Assembly: GCA_037833965.1 (NCBI GenBank)
Contig: AP031353.1
Location: 10,356,501 to 10,420,500 of the forward strand
Origin: Marchantia polymorpha subsp. ruderalis
Lineage: Eukaryota > Streptophyta > Marchantiopsida > Marchantiales > Marchantiaceae
DNA length: 64,000 bases
Direction of reading: 5' to 3'
Made by a program: the position numbers and the translations under genes. Under the pieces are notes generated by a model. That model worked only from the letters and a program-made list of their open reading frames with translations. It did not search any database and was not told where the DNA came from. This document shows positions 28,451 through 38,362 of the stretch, in pieces (the first letter of the stretch is position 1; every line of letters begins with the position of its first letter).

Positions 28451-30230
28451 AGCCTCCGCGGACCGGCGAACACAAGTGGACGTGGATCTACGCTTACGCG
28501 TGGGAAGGAGCAGTCCGCCTGTGCACAGCCGCTCACCTGTGCACAGGTCGCCTGTGCACAGGACACCTCCACACGTGCCGCCTGTGCACAGGCAAGAATC
28601 ACCCCCGTTCCAACGTAGGAAGGGGAAGGAGCCGGCGGAAGAACCGCCTACGAGACACCGGCCCTAGGGGCCAGACCCTCCGGCGCACCACGCGCCGCAA
28701 TTTGCGCCTTCGGCGCCAGGGCCTTCGAGCCGAGGAGATACGAGTAGAGAGCGTGCGGAGGCCGCACCATCGGCGGGAAGTCCGCCGATAGATGCGCCTT
28801 CGGCGGTAGGGCCTATAGGCCAAGGAACATCGGGCGTGCGGCCCCCGGCCATGTCGCCTTCGGCGATAGATGTCCGCGGCGCTACGCCTGCGGCGGACAA
28901 GGCGCCGGCAAATGCGCCTGCGCACGGGCCGGGCACAGTCCCCACGGACCGATCAAGGGAGCAGCAGACGATGGAGCGGAGTGACTGTCCGCGGGATGAA
29001 ATCTCGATGCGCGATGCGCAATCCAACCCCGCGCAGCCACCCTCCGCTCAATCGCCTTCGGCGGCGGACGACGGCGGCAGAGAGGATGCGGTAGACAATC
29101 AACAAGCGAGAGACGGGGATGCCGCTCGGGTACATTCGCCTTCCGCCTTAGACATTTTGGCGACGAGCAGCGAGGCTGCAGCCGTGCCTTCGCAGGCAGC
29201 ACACGTCGACGACGTGCAGCCCCAGTCGGGGCAGTCGCCGACGCAATCAATGGCGACTGAAATTCTCCACTCGGATGATGACGACGGAGGCTCCACGGAA
29301 GAAATGTCAGGAGCAGAAGACACCGAGGAGGAGGAGGAGGAAATTGTTGGAGCGCCGGCGGCGGCGCTCTCTGAGCAGGTGATTCCGTTGCTGCGGTACT
29401 TGGATCGCAAGGTCGATAAATACGCCGACCCACTCCAGCCGGGATCTTACATCGAGTTAGTGCGCAGGCGGACTCGCACTAAAGTCCACACCAGCAAGCT
29501 ATTAGCTAGAGTGGACCAGGAGTTGAGGGACTTGAAGGAGAAGCATGCGTGCTTGTGGGGTCAGTACAAGCTTAATCAAAAATTCTACAAGCACACCGAG
29601 AAGATGAAGGATGAGAAACTGGGCGAGCTCACCAAGGAGCAGGTGAAGGTCAAGGAAGCACTCATTTCTGAGCAGGCCCAGAATCGGATTTTGTCAGAGG
29701 AACTCGTGCGACAGACGCGGTTGTTGGAACAATGTCAGCTCGCACGGCAGGCGGATGAAGAGTTAATCCGCAGGTTGCAGTCAGAGTGTGGCGAATTGAG
29801 AGCGCAACGTGCTGAAGCCGAATCGCAATTAGTGATACTTGAAGAAGATCGCAGGAAGGAGGCGGATCGCACGAAGGTGGAGACGGCGAGGCGAGTCGCC
29901 CACTGTCTCAAGGGCTACGCCCACTGGGAAGTGAAGGCGCAGGAGAAACTCACACTGCGTGAGTTTGAATTGCGCGCAGCCGGGTTGTTGTCAGGCGACA
30001 GTAGGAGTCGACGGAAGGTAGCAAAGAAGCTCGATGCCTTTCTGTCGAAGGCACAGGATACCATGTCCGCCCTCGAAGTGGAGGTGTCCGCGGCGTTGCA
30101 GCGTTTGGGACTGCGCAGTCGAGCGGAAGATTGGCAGGGTAGAGAGTTAGTGCGCGGCAGTCGGCCGCGCAGGAGACGTAGTACAGGTTCCGCGGAGTGT
30201 AGTGTAGCGTGGTTCCGTGCAGGCGTGTAG
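28451..30230 (+). pseudogene. LTR-ORF fragment with nonsense codon (D)
   Basis: Covers the protein from the Pro-Val-His-Arg repeats to the normal C-terminus. It is 5' truncated by the C/D junction and interrupted by TAG at 28665-28667 (where intact copies read TCG); the frame reopens and runs to TAG 30228-30230. By chance the junction keeps an open frame from U5 of element C (28359) into the fragment, giving a chimeric 102-codon ORF ending at the nonsense codon. It is unlikely to be functional. Confidence 0.8.
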
Positions 30231-30266
30231 CGTAGTGCAGTGTAGTGCTAGGTAGGACTTAGAAGG

Positions 30267-30275
30267 TATAAAATA
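30267..30275 (+). promoter_or_regulatory. LTR TATA box (D)
   Basis: TATAAAATA, with the following hairpin retained. R-U5 of D carries its own differences (for example 'GTATTTCTGTAGCTTCAAG' near 31004). Confidence 0.6.
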
Positions 30276-31239
30276 GTTCCAGGCGTTTTGCCTGGGGTTC
30301 TTTCCCATCAGAAGTATAGATCAGGAACCCATTTCCTTTGCGTGTTTGTGTCCTTGAGTTCTGTCACCAAGCAGGAGGAGTTACAACTTAGCGTTCCGCA
30401 TTTTGTAGCTGAAGGCCTTCGGCCGAATGTTCAGAGCTAGTACATTGGTTAGAGACTTGAGTAGTTCGGATCTGCACCTGCGGGTGACTGCCGATGCTCA
30501 GAGCCAGTGACTAGTTAGATACTTGAACAGTTTCGCCCCTACACCTTCGAGTGTTTCTTTGTGATTGTACTCCTTGGGATTTTTCCCCTGAATGCCAAAG
30601 TGAAGTTTTGCTACTTCGTGTAAGCCTTGGTTGTAAATTCAGGTTACGCTGCAGCAGGTGCCTTGAGGGTAACCCCTGTAGTATTTCTGGGAATGACAAG
30701 TGCCTGAGAATTCAAACTCTTCAATAGACTGTTGTTGTGTTACTGGAATGTTTCTCAGTGAGTCCTTCAGTGCGGACCTGTGTTCTCTGCGCGTTTTGTG
30801 AGTTGAGAGTGTTGTTCACCGCGTAGGAGTGACTTCGATCCGAAGTAGGCAGTCCAAACCGGGTTTCCTACACTAGCAGCAAGCTAGTGGAAGTGTTGTA
30901 AAAGCCGGAGTTGGAAGTCACTGCCCGCAGCTTTGCCGAGTGTGCTCGCGAGAGACTTTCCCCCTGAAATCTTGAAGTAGAGGTCCTAACGGATCTCTGG
31001 GTTGTATTTCTGTAGCTTCAAGTGTGTGTGTGTGTGTGTGTTACGCTGCACTGTGCGACCTCCGAGTGCGCTCCGAGTGGACACTTGCAGTATTTCTGGG
31101 AGTGACAGTTGCCTGAGAATTCAAACTCCTCAATAGTCTGTTAAAACGTGACACTTTGTACCCTGTGTGTTCCTCTGTCCCTGTGGGTTCGACCTTTCTA
31201 CCACTATATTGCAGTTGTAGCCTTTAGTGGGTTATTACA

Positions 31240-31555
31240 CTACGCCCACTGGGAAGTGAAGGCGCAGGAGAAACTCACACTGCGAGAGTGTGAATTGCGC
31301 GCAGCCGGGTTGTTGTCAGGCGACAGTAGGAGTCGGCGGAAGGTAGCGAAGAAGCTCGATGCCTTTCTGTCGAAGGCACAGGATACCATGTCCGCCCTCG
31401 AAGTGGAGGTGTCCGCGGCGTTGCAGCGTTTGGGACTGCGCAGTCGAGCGGAAGATTGGCAGGGTAGGGAGTTAGTGCGCGGCAGTCGGCCGCGCAGGAG
31501 ACGTAGTACAGGTTCCGCGGAGTGTAGTGTAGCGTGGTTCCGTGCAGGCGTGTAG
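31240..31555 (+). pseudogene. LTR-ORF C-terminal fragment (E 5' LTR)
   Basis: Last ~104 codons of the LTR-ORF, from the coiled-coil end ('YAHWEVKAQEKL') to the normal TAG at 31553-31555. It is 5' truncated by the D/E junction. An accidental frame from U5 of D (31148) reads through the junction into it, giving a 135-codon chimeric ORF without a known role. Confidence 0.8.
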
Positions 31556-31591
31556 CGTAGTGCAGTGTAGTGTTAGGTAGGACTTAGAAGG

Positions 31592-31600
31592 TATAAAATA
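31592..31600 (+). promoter_or_regulatory. LTR TATA box driving element E
   Basis: TATAAAATA about 970 bp before the end of E's 5' LTR. Because only U3 upstream of the core promoter is lost, E could still be transcribed. Confidence 0.68.
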
Positions 31601-32588
31601 GTTCCAGGCGTTTTGCCTGGGGTTCTTTCCCATCAGAAGTGCAGATCAGGAACCCATTTCCTTTGCGTGTTTGTGTCCTTGAGTTCTGTCACCACGCACG
31701 AGGAGTTACAACTTAGCGTTCCGCATTTTGTAGCTGAAGGCCTTCGGCCGAATGTTCAGAGCTAGTCCATTGGTTAGAGACTTGAGTAGTTCGGATCTGC
31801 ACCTGCGGGTGACTGCCGATGCTCAGAGCCAGTGACTAGTTAGATACTTGAACAGTTTCGCCCCTACACCTTCGAGTGTTTCTTTGTGATTGTACTCCTT
31901 TGGGATTTTTCCCCTGAATGCCAAAGTGAAGTTTTGCTACTTCGTGTAAGCCTTGGTTGTAAATTCAGGTTACGCTGCAGCAGGTGCCTTGAGGGTAACC
32001 CCTGTAGTATTTCTGGGAATGACAAGTGCCTGAGAATTCAAACTCTTCAATAGACTGTTGTTGTGTTACTGGAATGTTTCTCAGTGAGTCCTTCAGTGCG
32101 GACCTGTGTTCTCTGCGCGTTTTGTGAGTTGAGAGTGTTGTTCACCGCGTAGGAGTGACTTCGATCCGAAGTAGGCAGTCCAAACCGGGTTTCCTACACT
32201 AGCAGCAAGCTAGTGGAAGTGTTGTAAAAGCCGGAGTTGGGAGTCACTGCCCGCAGCTTTGCCGAGTGTGCTCGCGAGAGACTTTTTCCCCCTGAAATCT
32301 TGAGTAGAGGTCCTAACGGATCTCTGGGTTGTGTTTCTGTAGTTTCAGGTGTGTGTGTGTGTGTGTGTTACGCTGCACTGTGCGACCTCCGAGTGCGCTC
32401 CGAGTGGACACTTGCAGTATTTCTGGGAGTGACAGTTGCCTGAGAATTCAAACTCCTCAATAGTCTGTTAAAACGTGACACTTTGTACCCTGTGTGTTCC
32501 TCTGTCCCTGTGGGTTCGACCTTTCTACCACTATATTGCAGTTTTAGCCTTTAGTGGGTTATTACATAAGAAGCCGACAACTTCTTTT

Positions 32589-32606
32589 TGGCGCCGCTGC
32601 CGGGGA
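32589..32606 (+). promoter_or_regulatory. Primer binding site (element E)
   Basis: TGGCGCCGCTGCCGGGGA, the same as in A and B and lacking the change seen in C. Confidence 0.8.
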
Positions 32607-32652
32607 CAGTTGCGTCAACACCGGGGTTTTTACGAGCAGCCATGCTCGGTGA

Positions 32653-35484
32653 ATGTCGACTGGGGCTGGCGGGAGCAACCTAAGTGCTAGAGCTGTCCGC
32701 AAGTTCCGACGAGATTCAGAGAAGGCCGTGGAAGAGACACGTCGTCAAAACAAGAAAACACCAAAAAGAGTACCTAAGCCTAGTTCGGCCGACCTCCTTG
32801 GGGAACCTACCCCCGGCGACTCGGAACCAAACTTGGTGCTTACAGTTCTGCTAGATATTCCTTGCACGGACCCGCCTCGTGAAGTAGAACCGACCGCCCG
32901 AGAACCGTCGACAGACACACCGATGGCGGACGGACAAGCCAATGTGCGGCTACCTCAACCGATTACTAAACATTCCTACCCGAAGTGCAAAGGGAGTGGG
33001 GATGACGACGATGCAGATTCATACATCAAGTTGTTCGAATCGGTGTCTATTGCCAATCGCGAGATCGCAGACGACGACCGATTAAGGATCTTTCCAAGCC
33101 TTCTGCGGAAGAAAGCGAGGAGTTGGTACAATCACGAGAGCATCGATCCGACTGGGTTGACAACATGGGCCCAGCTGAAGGAGAAGTTCCTTCGCCGCTT
33201 CCGCGAGCTCGGCTACGACAGCCGGGTTTTGACAAAGTTACGTAATTTGCAGCGAGAGAAGAAGGAGAGTCTGCGTGACTACACTGAGAGATTTCTGGAC
33301 CTCCTTGACAGAATACCGAAAACAGGACCAGGGTCCCCTTTCTCGGTACAACAAGCTGTGGATTGGTACGTGACCGGTTTAACTCGGGAGATGGAGACTT
33401 TTTGCCGACGCAGCAAGTGCGACACTATTGAGGATGTGATTGCATCGGCAGAAGCCTTCGAAACTTCCACTCTCAACCGAAGAGGGAGAGAGAGACGGGA
33501 GTCGAAGGAGCGAAAACCGAAGGGAGGGCGAAGACGACGTAGAGGTACAACTCCGTCATCGGAGGAATCGTCTTCGGACGAGAATCGTTCCTCATCCGAA
33601 GAAGAGGAAACCTCATCGTCGGAGGAGGAGAAGAAGAGGAAGAAGCATGGGTCAGCGAAGAAAAAGGGCACCCGACGAGTGACTACGGACAAAGCGCCGG
33701 GATATATAGCTTCGAAGATGGAGACCCTTGTGAAGGACTTCGCCGATCTCAAGGTTCAAGTGGTAGGCGGGCATGATCGCCGAAAATCACCCGGGAGAGT
33801 GCGAGCGAACTTATGGTGTACTACGTGCGGGGCGGTGGGACATGCAAACACCGAGTGCCTTACCACCCGTCCGTCATATCCAGTCAACGCAGTAGAGTGG
33901 GCACAACCGTACTATGGAGAGCACCCTCAGTACTATGGAGAGGCTAGCGAAGAGACAGCCTACGCCGTCCAGTCGGTTCCTACCCCTCCTGCAGTTTCAG
34001 CAATGCAAGTCCCACGATATATTCCGGTGGATCGGGCCACTACAGTACCCGTGAGGCGGAGAGCACCTCCAGGGACGTTTGACCCACCGCCGCCGCGAGC
34101 TTGTTATAATTGCGGGGAAGTTGGGCACTTCTCACCGCAGTGTCCCCATCCAAAAAGGCGAAACGATTATGCTCCGACATGTAGTAATTGCAAGAAGATC
34201 GGGCATACTGCGCCAGAGTGTGATCAGCCACCAGTCCCTCGGCCAGCGGTACGATTTGTGAACACTCCTGCCAAGGAGGACGTCCAAGTTAACCAGGTCG
34301 AAGTAGGTTCAGACGGGGATGGCGAAGACGAAGAGTGGCCGGCTGAAGAGGTTATGTGCGCACGGGTCGAAACTCGTAGTTCCAAGAAATCGAAGGAGCA
34401 AGAGCGTGACACTCGCAAGCACGAACGGCGAACCGACGACCGGACGGGAAAAGGGAAGGAGAAGACATCCAGCAAGTCCGACTTGCGACCTGCTCGGAAG
34501 TCTTCGGCTACGCGAGAGGCACCAGCAGTGCGCCCCCAGACAGCAGTCGAGGACGAGCCAGTGCGCCTACTGAAACGGGACTATGCTCCGGATATCCGCA
34601 ACGAGGTAACCAACCTGTTGAAGGAAGCGATTCGCACTCAAAAGGACCCACCGCGGCCAGACTTGACATCCTCCCTTGGGGCGAAGTTGGCAGCCACCGT
34701 GGAACCTCGCAGAGCGTCGCCGACCCCGGCGACCCAACGCGCCCACTATGACTTGGTCGAAGATCTCGGGAGTCGAAAAGTGAACATCACGTTCAAGCAG
34801 CTCTTGGAGGACAATAAGACGTATCGGAGAATGTTGATGCTTTCGCTACGGCATCCGCGGAAGCCGCGCGCATCCACATCCTCTCAAGTATATCAAGTGG
34901 AGAGCGAAGACCAAGGGCCACCCGAGATCGATGTGGAAATCGCAGGGTGTTGTGTACGCAGAGTGCCAATCGACTCTGGATGAGGAGTCAACATAATGAC
35001 GGAGGATACAGCGAGAGCCTTGGGGTTCAGTCAATACGAACCCTCGAAGCGTGTGTTGAGATTAGCGGATCAGACGCGGAGAATGCCTGCAGGTATGCTG
35101 CGCAATGTCAAGACAATCATCGGGGGTGCGGACTTTCGGTTGACGTATATCATCCTTCAACCGATGATGAAGCAGGGCTATGACGTTCTGCTCGGGCGAC
35201 CATGGCTATATGGCGCACAAGTCAGATGTGATTGGCGAAGGCATCGCCTTAAGTTTCCCCATCCTTCGGAGCCGACCAAAACCATTACGGTGCCCTGGAA
35301 TAGGGTCAGACACGAAGGAGAGACCCCATCGACAAGTGCAGGTTACACATCGGGCGAGGACAGTGAGTCGACCGCGCGATGGGATTCCAGTGGTACCGAA
35401 TCCGATTATTTCGTGGGATTCGTTGCCTGCTGTTCGGTGGGAGAAGAAGAAGAGCCGGAAGCTATTCAACCGGAAGACGAATAG
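32653..35484 (+). pseudogene. gag: gag-protease of element E, nonsense mutation in protease
   Basis: Full-length frame (943 codons) interrupted by TGA at 34981-34983, immediately after the 'DSG' of the protease active site. The upstream 776 codons hold the capsid and three CCHC knuckles; the remainder (protease flap, tail) stays open to TAG 35482-35484. The duplicate at 55987 lacks this stop, so the change arose after the duplication or is a base-call error. Also noted: Tyr to Cys in 'HSYPKCKG' and Asp to Tyr in 'APGYIAS', both shared with the duplicate. With the stop this copy yields neither protease nor readthrough Pol. Confidence 0.85.
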
Positions 35485-38325
35485 CAATTAACTGTGGGAC
35501 TGGGAAGGAGTGAGACGAGTCACACCGAGGGCATTGTCGACCCTAGTGACTGTCACGAAGTACAACTCAGTCCCGACAAGTGCTTGAAGGTATCAAGCGC
35601 AGTGAGAGGAGACGAGCTAAGGAAAGTACAGGCATTCCTTAGCCATTATGTCGACGTCTTCGCCTGGAGGATCGAAGACATGAAGGGGATACCTGCACGG
35701 TATGGGGAACACCGTATCGATTTACTGGACGACTCAGTACCCATACGACAGCGCCAGTATCGCCTCAACCCAAAATACTCCTTGCTAGTTAAAGAGGAGA
35801 TAGATAAGTACTTGAGCGCTGGTATTATTTACCCTGTGCTCAGCAGTGAGTGGGTGTCGCCGATTGTTATCGTACCCAAGAAGTTGACGGGTAAGATACG
35901 AGTGTGTCAGGATTTCCGGAAGTTGAATGCAGCAACACGCAAGGATCATCACCCGTTACCATTCACGGATACCATTCTGGACCATGTCGCAGGACATGAA
36001 TGTTATAGCTTCCTGGATGGGTTCTCAGGTTACAATCAGGTGTCTATCCGTGAACAGGACAAGGATAAAACTACGTTCACAACCGACTGGGGAACTTACG
36101 CATACCACAAGATGCCCTTCGGTCTGTGCAACGCGCCTGCCACCTTTCAACGGATGATGACCAATATCTTTCAGGAACAACTGAGGAAGTTCCTGGAAAT
36201 ATTCATAGATGACTTCTGTGTCTTTGGGAAACGGTCTGAACACCTAAGTCACTTGAAGCAGACCTTCGATAAATGTAGAGAGAGCAGTTTATCACTGCAT
36301 CCCGAGAAGTGCTTTTTCTTTATGACTAGTGGGATCTTGTTGGGTCATCGGGTCTCGGCAGACGGCATTGCGGTGGACGTCGAGAAGGTCAAGGTTATAC
36401 TCGAGCTTGAGCCACCCACGAATCTAAGAGAGCTGCGAGCATTCCTGGGTCATGTGGGCTACTACCGAAGATTCATACACATGTATGCAATACTGGCGGC
36501 GGACCTGACCAAGTTGTTGAAGAAGGACGAGCCTTATGCTTGGGGTGCGAACCAGCAGTCAGCATTTGAGGCTCTGAAAGCGAAACTCACGACTGCTCCC
36601 GTACTAAGGAGCCCAGACTGGAATCGACCATTCCATGTTTACGTTGACACCTCGGCATTCGCCATCGGTGTAGTACTGAGTCAAAAGGATGACAACAAAA
36701 AAGACTACCCGATCTACTTCGCGAGCCGACAGTTGTCTCTAGCAGAGCGGAAGTACACCACGACGGAGAGAGAAGCGTTGGGGATGGTGTACTCCTGTAA
36801 AAAGTTCCGTCACTACCTAATCTGCTACGAGTTTGTGTTCCATGTGGACCACTACGCATTGCAACACCTAGTCAAGAAAGCCGACCTATCCGGTCGGATC
36901 GCCAGGTGGGTGTTGTTACTACAAGAGTTCACCTACACAGTCCAGACCAGAAAAGGGGTGCACCACGAAAATGCGGATTACTTGTCCCGATTATGGACAC
37001 AGCCGACAGAGGAGGAATTGATGGACGATTTTCCAGATGAAGAGTTATTTCAGTTGTCTGCAGGACATGAGTCCCGCTATGCCGACCTGTATCGATATCT
37101 GCTAACCCTCCAGTGTCCCGAAGGCATGGATTTGGAACAGCGAACTGTCTTTATTCATAAGGCAGGTCCGTACCAACTCCAGCAGGGGGTTTTGTTCAAG
37201 AAGATGGCAGATGAGCGCTTATCCAGATGCCTGGAGGAATCAGAGGTACCAAGAATAGTGAGTGCGATGCATACAGAGGAGGCGGGTGGACACTATGCCA
37301 CCAGGAACACGGTCACAAAAATCCTAAATGCGGGGTATTGGTGGCCGACCATGTTTAAGGATGTTCTCGATTACATCCGCAAGTGCGACAGTTGCCAGAG
37401 GACGGGGAGACCGACGCCTACAACACGCTGGCCCCTGACTCCCATCATGCCTCTAGCACCTTTCGAAAAATGGGGTATTGACTTTGTAGGGCCGATCCAA
37501 CCAGTGACTAGAAGTACACGAAGGCGCTACATTCTGGTAGCAACGGACTACGCCACCAAAATGGTAGAGGCCAGGGCCACCAGAAGGGATGATGCTGCCA
37601 CAGTGGCAGCATTCTTGTTTGAGTCGATCATCACACGCTACGGATGTCCCTTAGAGCTAGTCAGCGACCGGGGCACGCATTTTCTGAATGAGATCATCGA
37701 AGATCTGACACGGTATTTCCACATCAAGCACCGGAAGACTACTCCATACAATCCCAAGGCAAATGGACTGACGGAGAAGTCCAATGGTCTGCTGTGTAAA
37801 ATACTACTCAAGGTCACGGTGAATCACGCTCATGACTGGGATACGAAGCTAGCAGCCGCTCTATGGGCGTACCGCACAGCTGAGAAGATCACGACCAAAC
37901 AGACACCATACTTTCTGGTGTATGGGCAACACCCGATCCTCCCGATCGAATTTGAAGTACCCACCCAACGAACGTTGGATTTGCAGAGGATGGGCGCAGA
38001 GGAGAGTCAGCTCTACAGGTTACAGGAGGTCACGCTGCTGGATGAGAGGAGACGAGACGCCGAAGATCGCACCAGGAAAATCCAGCTCCGCCGAAAGGAG
38101 AGATACGATAAAAAGATCAAACCGGTACTACTGCAGGCGGGTGATTTGGCATTGCTCTACGACAGCAGGCATGCCAGATTCCCAGGCAAACTGCACCTAA
38201 GATGGATGGGACCTTACAGGGTTGTCGAAGTCTTCCCGAATGGATCCATCCAACTTGCGGACCTGGCCGGCGATTTGTTAGGCACCCGAGTGAACGGGTG
38301 GCGGTTGAAGAAATACCACATGTGA
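35485..38325 (+). CDS. pol: Pol region: RT, RNase H, integrase (element E)
   Basis: Open and full length after TAG CAA TTA (35482-35490), with all catalytic residues of RT, RNase H and integrase. Own replacements include 'SPDKCLK', 'AWRIED', 'TDTILDH', 'SADGIAV', 'ERLSRC' (Cys to Ser) and 'LNEIIED' (Gln to Glu, in integrase). Because of the nonsense codon in gag it could be translated only if two stops were read through. Confidence 0.9.
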   Translation, partial: QLTVGLGRSETSHTEGIVDPSDCHEVQLSPDKCLKVSSAVRGDELRKVQAFLSHYVDVFAWRIEDMKGIPARYGEHRIDLLDDSVPIRQRQYRLNPKYSLLVKEEIDKYLSAGIIYPVLSSEWVSPIVIVPKKLTGKIRVCQDFRKLNAATRKDHHPLPFTDTILDHVAGHECYSFLDGFSGYNQVSIREQDKDKTTFTTDWGTYAYHKMPFGLCNAPATFQRMMTNIFQEQLRKFLEIFIDDFCVFGKRSEHLSHLKQTFDKCRESSLSLHPEKCFFFMTSGILLGHRVSADGIAVDVEKVKVILELEPPTNLRELRAFLGHVGYYRRFIHMYAILAADLTKLLKKDEPYAWGANQQSAFEALKAKLTTAPVLRSPDWNRPFHVYVDTSAFAIGVVLSQKDDNKKDYPIYFASRQLSLAERKYTTTEREALGMVYSCKKFRHYLICYEFVFHVDHYALQHLVKKADLSGRIARWVLLLQEFTYTVQTRKGVHHENADYLSRLWTQPTEEELMDDFPDEELFQLSAGHESRYADLYRYLLTLQCPEGMDLEQRTVFIHKAGPYQLQQGVLFKKMADERLSRCLEESEVPRIVSAMHTEEAGGHYATRNTVTKILNAGYWWPTMFKDVLDYIRKCDSCQRTGRPTPTTRWPLTPIMPLAPFEKWGIDFVGPIQPVTRSTRRRYILVATDYATKMVEARATRRDDAATVAAFLFESIITRYGCPLELVSDRGTHFLNEIIEDLTRYFHIKHRKTTPYNPKANGLTEKSNGLLCKILLKVTVNHAHDWDTKLAAALWAYRTAEKITTKQTPYFLVYGQHPILPIEFEVPTQRTLDLQRMGAEESQLYRLQEVTLLDERRRDAEDRTRKIQLRRKERYDKKIKPVLLQAGDLALLYDSRHARFPGKLHLRWMGPYRVVEVFPNGSIQLADLAGDLLGTRVNGWRLKKYHM

Positions 38326-38349
38326 GTGTTCGCGTGGGCGCTCACAATT

Positions 38350-38362
38350 GAGGAGGGGGGCA
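38350..38362 (+). promoter_or_regulatory. Polypurine tract (element E)
   Basis: GAGGAGGGGGGCA before TGTGGTACC at 38363. Confidence 0.85.

Larger units (their letters stand above)
28451..31239 (+). mobile_element. Truncated LTR D (3' half only)
   Basis: 2789 bp beginning inside the LTR-ORF (AGCCTCCGCGG...) immediately after the 3' terminus of element C, and ending ...GGTTATTACA at 31239. It includes the LTR-ORF remainder, TATA (30267-30275) and R-U5 with (GT)10. The left break at an exact LTR end fits insertion of C into D's LTR; the first five flanking bases are AGCCT. The other half, which would show a target-site duplication, is not in the window. Confidence 0.8.
31240..32566 (+). repeat. 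5' LTR of element E, 3' portion
   Basis: Starts CTACGCCCACTGG inside the LTR-ORF coiled-coil region and ends GGTTATTACA at 32566, leading into the leader and PBS. TATA is at 31592-31600, so the core promoter of E is intact. Diagnostic small indels include an extra T in 'CTCCTTTGGG' (about 31896) and the variant 'GACTTTTTCCCCCTG' (about 32280). Confidence 0.83.
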
